Notes under the pieces: model-generated
The model's database searches: none
What the model saw: only the letters and a program-made list of their open reading frames with translations
Told to the model about the DNA's origin: nothing
Made by a program: the position numbers and the translations under genes
Origin: Eonycteris spelaea
Lineage: Eukaryota > Chordata > Mammalia > Chiroptera > Pteropodidae
DNA: 64,000 bases
Direction of reading: 5' to 3'
NCBI GenBank assembly: GCA_003508835.1
Contig: PUFA01000066.1
Location: 7,520,501 to 7,584,500 of the forward strand
In this document: piece by piece, positions 42,560-54,130 of the stretch
Layout: every line of letters begins with the position of its first letter
How positions within the stretch are numbered: the stretch's first letter is position 1

Positions 42560-42730
42560 ACCGACTGCTTATTGCGGGGTTCACCGCCGTTTAGTGCCAG
42601 GCCCGTGGACTTCTCCTTGTCCTCCCCAGCTCCTTGAAATCAACTAACTTCCAGAGGAGAAACAGGCCGGACAGAAACCTGCGGAAGTCGTGTGAGGCCA
42701 GCAGGTGGCAGAGCTGAGACAGCCCGGAGC
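42560..42730 (-). mobile_element. MIR SINE, reverse, carrying a CTCF-type motif
   Basis: TAGTGCCAGGCCCGTGGAC, AGAGGAGAAACAGGCC and GCAGGTGGCAGAGCTGAGAC follow the reverse MIR order. GGCCAGCAGGTGGCAGA at 42696-42712 matches the CTCF motif and falls where MIR normally has a GTAAGTGGCAGAG phrase. Confidence 0.65.
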
Positions 42731-43024
42731 CTCAGGGTCCAGGCCGATGCTGGGCCTCGCGTCCAGGCCTGACCCCAGACCGGTCCCTCAGCAGAGGGAA
42801 GAACGGCAGAGTCGGGCCGGGAGTGTCCCGGGCTCTGACAGGGGATCCGGACCCTCACATGCACAGGCTCATGGGGGTTTGGTTCACGGCACCGAGCTGG
42901 GGCGGGGAGGGGGTCTGGGCCCCGGGGGCTCCGGCGGGCCGTGCGGGGTGTCCGCTTTCCTCCTCGCCCCTTCTCTGGTAGCAGACGCCCATGGAAAGGA
43001 TTCTGGGTGATGAGGCAGATGCCT

Positions 43025-43130
43025 ACTGCAGCCACCGACTCCTGGCATGGCCCGGGGACGGGCTCCTCCTCTCTGAGCCTCAGTTTCCCCAGCTGTACAA
43101 GAGTGCCCTGCCTTGCCCCGCCCCGAAGTC
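43025..43130 (+). mobile_element. MIR SINE fragment
   Basis: CTCCTCTCTGAGCCTCAGTT TCCCCAGCTGTACAAG is the MIR core in plus orientation. Confidence 0.65.
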
Positions 43131-43839
43131 CTGAAGCTCATCGGGGAGCCTGCCGATCCACCCTGGACGTCCCTCTCTCCCACAGGGATGACCCTATCGG
43201 GTTCTCATACACAGCTGAGTGTTTGCAGCACCAGGACCCAGGGGAGGACAGCAGGGAGCAGGGTGGGGCTCAGACTCACAGGCACAGCCCACAGGACCCC
43301 ACCTGCCACCCTGGCTCCCCTGCCCATGGATGCTCCCACCCTGCTGCTGTGCCATGGGGACCTCAGACAATGGGGGACTCAGCTGGCTTTGAGAAGTCCT
43401 TAATGTCCCCTCCGGACCCGCTGGGTGGCCCGGGGGCAGCTCCAGACCATATCAGCCGTAGGGAAGCCAGCATCTGGGAGATACTGGCTGCCATTCAAGT
43501 GCTAGACCCCAGGGGGTTCAAGGCTCCTTTTCAAGTCCAAGGGAGACAGCTCCCTGCACCCTGGCTTGTGATGAAACTCTCTGCCAGGGCCAAGGCTCCC
43601 GAATCTGGGCGAGGGGCCACAGGCACCTGGGCCACCAGAGAGTGCCCCAGAGACTGGTCTGGGCCAGCTGAGTGCAGCCACTGGGGTTGGCACTCGGCCC
43701 CACCCCCGGACCCCCCAGTTAATAGAACACTCTGCCCTCGGAGGTGAACTCAGGTCTGGCCTCGGAGGCTAGTCTGTGGCGTCTGGCCTTGATCGTCACC
43801 AAGCGCAGAGACCGGGGAGCCGGGGCCCGGTGACTCACA

Positions 43840-43970
43840 CAGCAGCTGCTCCCCCGTTATTGTGTGAGGCAGTGCTCGGAGCCATTAGCCCGCAGGAGAT
43901 GAAATTTACATTTTGAATTAAGTCGGATCATCAGAAGCTTCCTCTCGACCCAGGGAAATTAAACATAAAG
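43840..43970. other. AT-rich block, possible conserved element
   Basis: GATGAAATTTACATTTTGAA TTAAGTCGG and neighbouring sequence break the GC-rich background and match no repeat I know. Confidence 0.25.
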
Positions 43971-45369
43971 TTGGAGGTTGCTGTGGGCTGGAGAGATAGG
44001 GGTTCAGCCAAGCATGCCAGACTGGCTTTTTATTATTCTTTTTTTTTCAACTGGCTGCAGGCAAAAGGGGATGAGAGGACACTGAGCAAAGTCAGCCTCG
44101 GCGAGGGAGGGAAACGGCAACCTGAGATGATCTTTTCTCTTTTTTCCCTAGACAGAAGCGCAATAAATCTGAGAGGCAGGATTAAATTCTGATCTGTCTG
44201 ATTTCTTCCGTCTTTCCCTCCCCTCATAATGGTTATTTATTGAGGACTCCCTACGTGCCTGGCACTTAGCTAAACTCTCTAGAGATAAGGCGAAAGTTTG
44301 CCTTCCTCCCTGTACCCCTTCTTTATCCCCCTGCCCACGTTCCTAGCGGGGAGGGGGTGAGAAGGATGGAGCTAAGGGACAGCGCTAACATCACGAGATC
44401 CAAGGAGCTGGGTGGGGAGGTCCGTTTGTCTTTCAGATGCACCCCTGGGGGACCAGAGGCCGGTGACAGCACCCCCACAGTCTACGTGGTGGCACCCCGG
44501 GGCTGTGCAGTGCACACCTTCCCCGGGCCACCCTGGTGAGAGTCTGCACATCCAAGCAGAGTGGCCCCTCCGGGCCAGGGTGAAGTCTCAGGGGCAAGCT
44601 GAGAGTGTCTGCACCTGCCCGTGGCCTCTGCGTGTGTCTGTGACCAACGTCCTGTGAGGTCTGTCCTTCCCGGAAAGGGACCATGTCCAATGGCCTCACG
44701 AGCGCAGAAGAGACCTGTCATTGCTCAGCCCCCAACAGCTCCATGGGGTGGGGTGTCACTGGCTTTGTGGATGAGCAAACACACCCGAGAATGGGTTATA
44801 ACTCGAGTCGCCTTGCGTTGACTTGAGCCTCGTGCCCTTCACGCCCTGAACCCAGGCGGGTCGGAGGACGCCAAACCTCCTGGTACTGGGGCTGCGGGTC
44901 CCGGGAGGGAGGCAAGCACCCCGGGGCTCCTCTAACAGACGCGCAGATGTGGGGAGCAATTGGCGAAGGCCGGAGGCTGGCTGCTTCAGCAGGGCTGGCT
45001 CTTCCCGCTGCAGGGGAGAGACTGTGCTCTGAGAAACGCCTGTGCCGTTCCGGCCGGCCATGCTCCCCTGGAGGGGCAGGTCTCCAAGTCCGATCCGTCA
45101 CTTTCCAACGAACAGGTATCGAACGCCCTCGCGCTGCCTGGCACTTAGAGTCAGCCGGGCCTGGTGCTTAGATGAGCTGCTCAGGACTGTCCCCTCTTAA
45201 CGGCCGGTCCCAAGGGGGCCCAGCCCTTTCCCCAGGGCCGCTGGGGAACTTTAAGCCTCGCGTTATCAGGAACGGTATTTCCTGTGGGTAAGAATCCACA
45301 GGGTCCCTTTCTGTCCCATTCAGAATTTCTGGGTGGTCAGCTTCCTTGGCCAACCCAAGACTGTATCTG

Positions 45370-45735
45370 CCTGGGCAGCTGTGTGCATCTGCTTTCTACA
45401 TTTTCCCTCCCTTCCTCTCTTCATCCCTCCTGCCTCCCTCCCACCTACCAATCCAGACCTTTACCCTTGCTTTTAGTCATCCATTCTCATATCCACAAAC
45501 CACCTTTGCCTCCACGTACCTCCGGCCACGTGCACATCTATCCAATGGACCATCCAACCCCCACTCAGGTGCTCATTCCATGTCCAGAGACAGGCTGCTC
45601 AGTAGACTCGGTCCATCCTCGGTCCATCCATCTTCTCACCAAGGTCATGCCATGCAGCCACCAAGCTGTGAGAGAGCCTAAAGGTGCATGAGCTCCGCCT
45701 GATTTTTTCACTATACCGTGCGCCCCCCCCCCCCC
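45370..45735. repeat. degenerate pyrimidine/ATCC-rich tract ending in a C-run
   Basis: CCTCTCTTCATCCCTCCTGC with interrupted TCCA repeats, closed by a C homopolymer at about 45723-45736. Confidence 0.5.
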
Positions 45736-46554
45736 AGGACACAATAACTACTAAGCTGGACAGAGCAGACGAGCTGGGCGCTCTCGGAGGTGCCGACGGA
45801 TGGCTGACAAGGTTCAGGGAAGCAGAGGGAGTCAGGAAGGGTTTTTAGAGGAAGTTGGGTTTGGACAGTGCTCATAAAATGACGTCACATTTGGAAAGTC
45901 AAGATCTCAAGGGCGGAGTGTAGGAATTCCAGGTGGATGAAGGGTATGAGCAAGGAGCAGGGCGGGTCAAGGGCGGAGCGTATTTGAAGAGGGGTGAAAG
46001 GCGAAGAGAGGGTAGATGCTGTGTAGGTGGTTGAACGGGTGAAGGTGTGGCTTAGTCAGAGTAAAGGGTATAGACATGGGAAGAGGAGAAAGGTGGAGAG
46101 GGTCCCCCATGTTGGCACAGTCCTGAAAAGCCAGGCCACAAGGCTCATTCTGGCTCATTCTGGCACAGGGAGGTAGGAAGCTTGTTGGTGATGAAAGTGC
46201 CCAGGGAGAAAAACCTTGACCAAGACTAGATTCTGAAAACATATGCCTTCCGCTTCGGGGATGCTGGTTGGCACCGTCCTTCTCAACCTGAGGGACAGGA
46301 TGGGCCCAGAGCTGCCAGCGAGTTCAGGCCCGGCCACCTGGCTGTTTCAGGGTCTCCATCTAGCACTCATGGAGGGAGTCTGCCAGCAGGGACTTTGAAC
46401 AACCCGTGTCCAGAGAACAGGCTGGCGTCTGGAGCTGGAGGGACTGCAGCTCAGAGAACGTCATTCCGTGTGGTCATAATGGTCACTTGGGACAGGCAGA
46501 TCCACCAGGAACAAAGTGACAGAGGCAACCAAACTTCCCGGAGTCTTGCCTCTG

Positions 46555-46770
46555 GCAGGGGAGGAATCTAAATCTTTTATGGCTTCAGACATAAGTGCTA
46601 GCCTGCTGTTAATGCTAACAATCTCAGCATCTGAAAAGTTCCGGGCTAATTTTCAGGGGGGAAATTAGATGAGAAGTGGCTGTTAAAACCCAGAGAATCT
46701 TGTGTTTAAAAACTTGGTTACCAGGGAAACTCTCTAATACTTCCTCCCCACCACATTATAAATTAAATCC
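46555..46770. other. AT-rich block, possible conserved element
   Basis: CTGTTAATGCTAACAATCTC, GGGCTAATTTTC and CACATTATAAATTAAATCC in GC-rich surroundings. No repeat family recognised. Confidence 0.25.
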
Positions 46771-47214
46771 CCTAAGTGAGGGATAATGAAGGTAACTGGT
46801 GGCACCTCTGCAGAGAGAGAATGTGGCAAGGCGGCTGAGTGGGGGGGGAAGGGGCCCCGGACTTTTTAGGGCACACCCTTCCCCCTCCTGGGGAAGCTGG
46901 TCCTGAACGTGGGGGTCTCGACGGCGCCCCGGGGGACAATGCCAGCCAGCAAGCAGCTGCACGCCGTGTCCTGTGAAAGGCCAAGAGACTGATCACCGAG
47001 AGGAAGTCCTAAATGTCATGCTGCCACCCGGCCGGTTTCGCATAGGTGAAGAGCTCCGTGAGTTGGCTAATGGGCAGGTTGTGTGGGCTGCGGCGTGCCG
47101 GCCCCCTGAGGCCGTGTTAACGTGTGCGGTGCCAGGCAGGAGCTGAAGCGGTTGTTATCCACCACCTCTGGGAGAGAGGGAGCTTAACGTTTAGTGTGTG
47201 GTCCCAGCCATGCA

Positions 47215-47560
47215 GCAGCCCATCGGTCCCTTCACGTCCCTCCATCTGTCCATTCACTTAATTGTCCAGAGAAGCATCCACCCCCCACCATCTATCTGTC
47301 CGTTAATTTATTCATCGACCTATCCACCTATCTGTCTAACTGACCATCCTACTATCCCTCTGACGAGCCACGTGCATGTGCACACAAACACAGAGATGGA
47401 TGTGCAGGGGGTGGAGGGATGCTCAGACAAATGGATGCTGGTCGTCCATCCGTCTGCCTCCGTTTACCTACCTAGGTATCCACTCACTAATACATCCATC
47501 CTCCACCCATCCACCCATCCGTCCTCTCATCCACCCATCCACCGAGTGAGGAAACATTTA
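47215..47560. repeat. degenerate ATCC/ATCT microsatellite
   Basis: Interrupted CCATCTATCTGTCC, CCACCTATCTGTC and CATCCACCCATCCACC runs split by unrelated sequence at about 47370-47440. Confidence 0.75.
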
Positions 47561-47919
47561 CTGGGCGCCCACGGGTAAGGCGACGATTGCTTCCACTTCC
47601 TGAGTGCTCACTGATGCTTCCTGAGTGCCCAGCACTTCCCACGCATCGTCTCCTAAGCGTCTCCTCTTAACACCCAGACATGGGAGTGAGCGTCCCCTCA
47701 CCTATCGACGGGGGTGTCAGGGGTTCTCATAGGTGCAATTGGGGGAGCTAGAGAGGGGACCTTGGATTTGGCATCATCCGTTCACGGCGTTTCAGCCCTA
47801 AGAGGCAGCGTTGAAGGAGGATGGGGACAGGGAGCGAGGAGGGAGTCCCAGGAGGAAACCCACGTCTGAGACCCCAGGCTCCAGGCTGCCTTGGCCGTGA
47901 CCTCCTGCCCCAGGGCATG

Positions 47920-48195
47920 TGTGCACACTGCATGCGTGCGCGCACACGCAAACACGTGCCACCCCATGCACACACATACGCATACACATGCACATGTGTG
48001 CACACGAACATGTGTGTCCTCTCACACATGCACACGTACATGCACCCACACATATGTGTATGCGTGCACACACACAAATGCACACGGCATCCCGTGCACA
48101 CATGTGCACACATGAACACGTGCGTTCTCACACGCATGCACGCACACGCACACAAAGCACACACACACACATGCACACACACACACACATCCCTA
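47920..48195. repeat. CA-rich microsatellite with CG/CATG interruptions
   Basis: Long alternating purine-pyrimidine region of CA, CG and TG steps (for example CGTGCGCGCACACGCA), ending in pure ACACACACAC. Gives spurious Cys- and His-rich open frames. Confidence 0.95.
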
Positions 48196-48499
48196 CACCT
48201 TCCAGCAGGGTAAATATCACCGCATGTTCAGGGTACTGAAGCCAAGGTGAAAAGTCCATGGAAACAGGCGGGAGCGGGAGGCTCTGTTCCGGGAAGCAGG
48301 GACCTTTCCCCCAGTGCGCTCCGCCAGCTCCCCCGCCCCGCTCCAGGGAGTGCCCAGTAGGCGAACTGGTACCCAGCTTGGGACTCGGCCTCCCCCTTCA
48401 TCTCCTTCCACGGCACCTCCCCCCTTCGGAGCTAGTGGTTCCTGACACGGGGCATCATCTGGGTCTGTACCCCCGGAGTAGGGAAAGGGGGTCTGGGGG

Positions 48500-48690
48500 G
48501 GCAGTGTTTGCCGAGCAGTCCCGTGGCCCAGCACTGTGCTCAGGGCTCTGTGGATGTCTTCATACTCAACCCGGCCACTACCCTAGGCAGCGGGGACCCA
48601 CCGTGTTCACTCTGCAGAGGAGGAGACGGGGTTCAGAGCGCGAGGTGGTTCCTCGGCCACACAGCTCAATTCTGAGGGGGGGTCTCGTCC
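48500..48690 (-). mobile_element. MIR SINE, reverse orientation
   Basis: CCCAGCACTGTGCTCAGGGC, CATACTCAACCCGGCC, GAGGAGGAGACGGGGTTC and GGCCACACAGCTC follow the reverse MIR order. Confidence 0.65.
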
Positions 48691-49059
48691 TGGGGTCGTG
48701 TCCCGTCGTCAGCACGCATGCGCACAGGCTGGCTAGCAGCTGGAGCCGGGTCGCAGCCAGCTGGGCGTTGGGCGAGAGTGTGCGCTGCGGGGCGGGTCTG
48801 CGGAAGGCCGAGGCCAGCAGCCCCTTAGTCCCCACCGCAGGGACCACAGTCCAGAAGGGGCTGCCACACCGCAGGACGGGTGGGAGCTGGGATCTGGGGG
48901 ACGGGGGACGCCCCTCGCTGTGTCCTTGGTGATGGGTGTTTTGAGCTCTTTGTGACACGGGGGGGGGGGGTGGAACTAATGACTACATATCGAGGGGACA
49001 CTGAGGAGCAGCACTGACTGGCACCACTCCCTGGACCCCGGCTCAGGCCACCTTCCCCT

Positions 49060-49210
49060 GAGCCTCCAGTCTACCCTTAGAGGCAGCTGTGACCCTAATA
49101 TCCAGCTTACGGGGCTTGGGGGGTAAGTGACTTGCCAAGGTCACGGGATGCTGGGGGGGCGGGAAAGTGGGATTTGAACCCCGGGGTATCTGAGCCCAGA
49201 AGGGCTGCAT
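49060..49210 (-). mobile_element. MIR SINE, reverse orientation
   Basis: GTAAGTGACTTGCCAAGGTC ACGGGATG and GTGGGATTTGAACCCCGG are the reverse MIR tail and A/B-box region. Confidence 0.75.
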
Positions 49211-49994
49211 CCCCCACTCTGCCTCCCAGCCACCTGCCGACCGGATGGAGCTTCTCCTGACGCTACTGTGCACAGCGCCAATGTCCTAGGGGTGGGCGAA
49301 GGTTCGGTCCACCCCAGGACCGTTTGCTGGGTGCTGAGCCCGTGGCCAGCTCCGGCAGAGCCCCCGGGAACCAGACGTAGCCCGGGCTCGGGGCGGCGGC
49401 TTCTTGCCCAGGGCCCCTTGCGCCAGGGGTGGGCTCCTGAGCCCAGAGCCAAGTCTGAGACATTCGTTCCTTCCTGGGTAAAAATCACACCATCTGCTCC
49501 CTGTCAGGTGCTGGCCAGGTGCCAAGAGTCCCTCCTCACGTCCCCCCAAAAACCCTCGAGGGAAATGCTGCCCTCACCCCCAATCTGTGTATGAGTGACC
49601 CGAGGGGCTCGGCCGCGGGCGCCACCAGCGTTCTCATCCTGCAAACACGTCCAGGGCGGTGGGTGGCAAGGGTCCTGCGCTCACACGGGGCTCGCGCGTC
49701 CATCCTGCCTCGGCCCCCCACCCGCGGGGCAGACACAGGTGGTGCTGCGGCCTCCGCAGCTGGGGAAACTGAGGCCGGAGCCGGGAAAGGGGCAGGCTGA
49801 GTTTCTCTTCCTCGCTGCAGGCAGCCTGGGAGAGTCATCCGAGGTCGCCACAGCCGCCAACGCGCGAGACAGCGGCAGCCGCGCTTTGACTGCTGGTCAG
49901 GTGCTCCTTCCGTCAGGACGCGCCCCGCGGGGGAGGGCGGGCGTGGGGGGCCGCGGGGGCCTCTTTAATTCATGAGTTACTGGCAGAGGCACAG

Positions 49995-50140
49995 TCTCGG
50001 GGGAGGATTGGTGACCCGCTGCAGGTATTAGTGGGCGGATTCATAAAGCTGTCGGCAGCAGCGGGCTGTAAATCAGATGAATATTCAAGATTCCGCCCAG
50101 GGAGCAATTCTCGGGCGCGGGCAATAACGAGAGATGGATG
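49995..50140. other. possible conserved element
   Basis: GCAGGTATTAGTGGGCGGAT TC and GTAAATCAGATGAATATTC lie in a CpG-rich setting without repeat character. Low confidence. Confidence 0.25.
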
Positions 50141-50294
50141 CTCCACAGGCGCGTGGCCTCAGGCGTCCCGGGTCCGCGGACCAGGCTCCTCCCCCTCGCA
50201 CTGCGCTTCCGCTTCCGCCGGGAAAACAGGGGCAGCTCGGAAGAGAGCGGAGAGGGCGTCGTGGTCCCCAAACCCGCCTGCAGACCCCCCCCCC

Positions 50295-50470
50295 TTTAAA
50301 GATAAGTGTATTGAGGCGTAATTTCCCTGCAGTAACCTGCACGGGTCTTAAGTGGAAGGTGGGATGCGTTTGGACACCTGTGAGTCCCCACCCAGATCGA
50401 GATCTAGACGATTCCATCACCTCCCCCGAAAGCTCCCTTGTTTTTCTCTACTAACCCTGCCTCCCAGCTC
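50295..50470 (+). mobile_element. L1M-type LINE fragment
   Basis: GTGTATTGAGGCGTAATTTC, CAGTAACCTGCACGGGTC, GATCGAGATCTAGACG and CCATCACCTCCCCCGAAAGC match the diverged 'TTGAGGTATAATT... CATCACCCCCAAAAG' region of old L1 3' ends. Confidence 0.65.
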
Positions 50471-52019
50471 CGGGCCGCCAAGGGGGACAGGCTTGGCTTG
50501 TCCACGCAGACAGAGTCCGTGCTACCAGGGATTCACTGTGCCGGCGGGTTCTGCTTGCTTTGCTGAATGTCCTCCCTGTGCAGCCCCACGCAAGTGTCTC
50601 CGCGGCGGGTGGAGCCGTTGCCCTGTTGGTGACCGGCCGGGGTGAGGCCGCGGGAAGGCCTGTGCGGGTCTTCCCGGTGGTATGACCCTTGGCTAAATAA
50701 ATGCGCCTGCGTGGGACTTCTGCACCTTAGGGCTGCCGAGGCCCAGACTCAGCTCTGCCCCGTACAAGACCGTCTGGCGGCTGCCCACCACTCTCAGGGA
50801 CAACATGAACTCATCCCAGTCATGGCCACGGGCCCCGTGTGATCCGACCCTGGCTGCCTCTGCCCTCATCTCGGGCCACGGTCCCACCTGCTAACCAGGT
50901 TCTCACCTCCTGGCTGGGGTTCAGCCCACCCCAGGGCCTTTGCACTGGCTTCTCTGCTGCCCATGGGGTGGTAGAGACGTGGGGCCTCCCTTGGAGGGAC
51001 CTCAGGGGTCCCACAGGCTGCAAAGAGGCCCCTGCTGTCACCCCGCCCACCAGTCCCAGCTGCCGGTAGGGTCCTGCCTTTTGCTTGCTATGGGTGAGGC
51101 GCCGGGCCTGCTCCCCATGGGCAGTCCCATGACGAGCCTCATCTGACAGCCCAGGACACTGAAGTCAGCCAAATGCCCAAGGCCTCTCAGCATCCGACCT
51201 GTGGGTTCGGCCTCTCCGTGGGGCGGGAGCCCTGAGCGGTCTGGGATCTTGCCCAGTGAGGGGGCACTGTGTTGGCTTCGGGTGGGGCTGGATGCGATGA
51301 ATCCCTCCCTCTCGGGACCTCATGGGCAAAAGGAACACCCCCTGAACATTCTCCCCTGCTCCCCCGACCCTCACAGGGCCAGTTTGCTCCTAATTCTGCC
51401 TCTGCTGCTTCCTCAGCATGGACCGGCACTGTAGGCAAATGTCCCATGGCACTGGGACTTCAGAAGTTAATACATGAAAGACCTCACCCCTGGGTCTTTC
51501 CATGTGTCTGGGGGCCCCTCTCCATCCTGGTACAAAGCCACCCCCCAGGACTCATCACCATGCCCGAGGTCAGAGCCCCTGGGTGGGAACGCCGGAAGCA
51601 AACTGTCCACAGGGACTGTACCTCTCGGCACCCCTTTCCCTCCTGGGGGGCGTGTTGACCGAGGACGCAGTTTCCCCACCTCCCCGGCCCCTCTCCCCAG
51701 AGCGGAGAGTGCCACCTGCCCCCAGTCCTGGGAGAAGGGGACTCGTCCAGGGCTCTGCCGCCACGGGTCCTGCCAGCAGCCCTGATTTCTTTCCGCAAAT
51801 ATTGGTGCCATCCATCAACCCCTCAGATCAACTCCCCCAAAGGCAGTCACCTCACATATTCCCCTGTTGAGTTAAAAAGTTTCTTGTCCTAGACTTCCAC
51901 AGTTCCAGAAAGAGCCTTAGCAACACAGGCACGTCCGCGGGCAGACGAGTGCGTCACAGAAAGCTCGGAGGCTGGAGGTTGGGCTGCCTCTGCCGCAGTC
52001 GCGTCCCCAAACGCCTGAA

Positions 52020-52240
52020 AACCAACCTAATGTATTCCTGTCTGCAGCTCTGAGCGAGAGCTCATTTCGTGTCTGGTGTTGCCACTTCCTGAGGATTAAT
52101 AAGCGTGGAAGGGAGCTCGGGCTTCGTGCCGAATATTTATTTAGTCAATATACACATCAATTTAGCAAATTAGAGATTGCAAGCCATTTCTAAGCAATGC
52201 TGTAAAAATAATAGCTGTACTTTAAACTTGTAATGGATTT
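52020..52240. other. AT-rich block, possible conserved element
   Basis: GAATATTTATTTAGTCAATA, CATCAATTTAGCAAATTAGA and GTAAAAATAATAGCTG in GC-rich surroundings, no repeat family recognised. Confidence 0.3.
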
Positions 52241-52484
52241 CGGTGTGTGTGTGGGGGGGGTGGCAACTACGTGCCTGGCACTTCATAAGCACAAAGTTTA
52301 GTTCTTAAACTTCAGTGAACATCTGACTCATCGTGGGTGTTTGTTAAGGTAACAGACATCTAAACCCCATTGTCTGGGGAACGCAGGAGAGGTCTGTTTG
52401 GCGGGGAGGTGCTCTGAAAAGCATTTGGAGAAGACAAAGAGTGGGCTTTGGGGGACGTGACCCTGCATTTAGACCTGGACTCCG

Positions 52485-52670
52485 CTCCTTCCGGCACTGC
52501 TGACATTTGGGGCCGGATGACTCTGCCGTGGGAGCTGTTCGGGGTATTGTGGGATGTTTCCAGCAGCATCCCTGGCCTCCATCCACCAGACGCCATTAGC
52601 GGCTGCCCCTTCCCCTCCCCAGGGGTGTGCAAAACCTCCCCCCTTGCAAACCACCACTGTGGAACAAGGT
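52485..52670 (+). mobile_element. MER5A-like DNA transposon
   Basis: CACTGCTGACATTTGGGGCC, GTATTGTGGGATGTTTCCAG, CAGCATCCCTGGCCTCC and CACCAGACGCCATTAG are the consecutive MER5A blocks. Confidence 0.85.
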
Positions 52671-53964
52671 TCTCAGTCTCTCTGAGCCTCAGTTTCCTCC
52701 TGGAGACCCCAATTCTGTGAGCATGATCCCCCGCCTCTCCCCTCGACCCACGGAGAGTGGTGACAGCTCACATGCTGTAGGTGAGAAACAGGCTCGGTGG
52801 GGAGCAGGGACTGGCCCAGGGGTATGGCGCTGGCCGCAGCCGAGCTGGGGGTGCAAGCCATTGTCTGGTTCTTGGAAAGGTCTCGGGTGACTTCCCATCC
52901 CTCCGGCCTCTGTCCGGATGTCACCCCCTCAGGGTTCCTCTGCCTGCTCCGCCCGAGGAGGCTCAGCCCGTCTCCCCACTGCTGTGTTCATCGTGATCAT
53001 GCTCGTGACCCAGCAGCCCCCGGCTTGTGTGCCTGTCTCCCTGTTCTTGGTTTTTCTCTGCTTCCCCACTGGGATGTCGGCCCCTTCGGGTGTCAGTTGG
53101 GGCTTTCTCCATCCTGTGCCCTGCTGTTTCACCAGCGCCTGCCCGAAGCAGATGAACTGAAGGACAGCAGAGCTTCCCGCTGACCCACGCCACCCTCCTC
53201 TCTGTAGCCCTCCGTTTTTAGGTGCTGGGCACACAGATGTGTGACCGAACCCTGGCCGACGAAGCGAAAGCAGAATTCTTGTGTGTGTCACTCCAGGAAG
53301 TGTCCTCACAGGGAGAGAGCAAGCTCTCGCTCACCCCCGTCCTCCTTCCTGATGACTGGAATAGGGACATGATGCCTGGAGCACAGGCCGCCACCTTGGA
53401 CTATGAAGTAGCAGCTCTGAGTTGAGGATGGAGGGGCAACGAGGTAGAAGGGACCTGGGCTTCGGCGACTTCTGGTCTCACCCTGATTTCTCTGTTCCGT
53501 GCAGCCCGGTGAATCCTAACCAGTGCCCTAGGCTTCCGGGTGTCCCCAGGGCGGAGGAAGGGGCAGATGCTGTTCTTTCTGTCCAGCCTGTTCCCAGATC
53601 AGTGGGTTTTCTGGGGTCCTTCGGTTCGAAGGAGCTGCTCACGTGTCCTGGGCATTCTCAGCAAACCCCCATGACGCTGGGGCCTGGGGGGCTTTCTCGG
53701 ACCCCCACGTGCATAGGCTGTTTACAGCCCTCAACCCCGGGGTGGATAAACACCTCAGCTTCGCCACCTCCCAGTTGGAGGGACAACTCCAGGTGACGCA
53801 CAGTGTGTCTCTCAGTGGCTCCCAGAGCTCCGGAGGCTGACGCAGATGACGGTCCCGTTCAGGCCCCCAGTGCTGCCTCCTTGCCTCCCCCACCTCATGT
53901 CCCCAACCTCCCCCCCACCCCCACGGCACTTCCTGGGTCGCTCGCATCCTTGTCTCCTGTCTGC

Positions 53965-54130
53965 TCCTGGGAGAACTCAGCCCCAAACACGGCATCACTC
54001 ACTTGACCCTCACGGCAACCCCGGAAAGGGGACACTGTTACTGTCCGCATCTCGCAGAGAAAAAACTGAACCGAAGCCCAGGGGAGCTCAGCCCTGCGGT
54101 GAAGGACACACAGGAGGTGCTGAACCGGGG
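53965..54130 (-). mobile_element. MIR SINE, reverse orientation
   Basis: CTTGACCCTCACGGCAACCC CGG, CATCTCGCAGAGAAAAAACT GA and GTGAAGGACACACAGGAGG follow the reverse MIR order. Confidence 0.65.

Noticed and set aside
42941..43747. 268-residue open frame downstream of PCK1
   Set aside because: Begins inside a MIR, shows no recognisable domain, and has Pro/Ser/Gly composition expected from GC-rich intergenic DNA.
47748..48239. Cys-rich and His-rich open frames on both strands
   Set aside because: Produced by the CA-rich alternating repeat; not coding.
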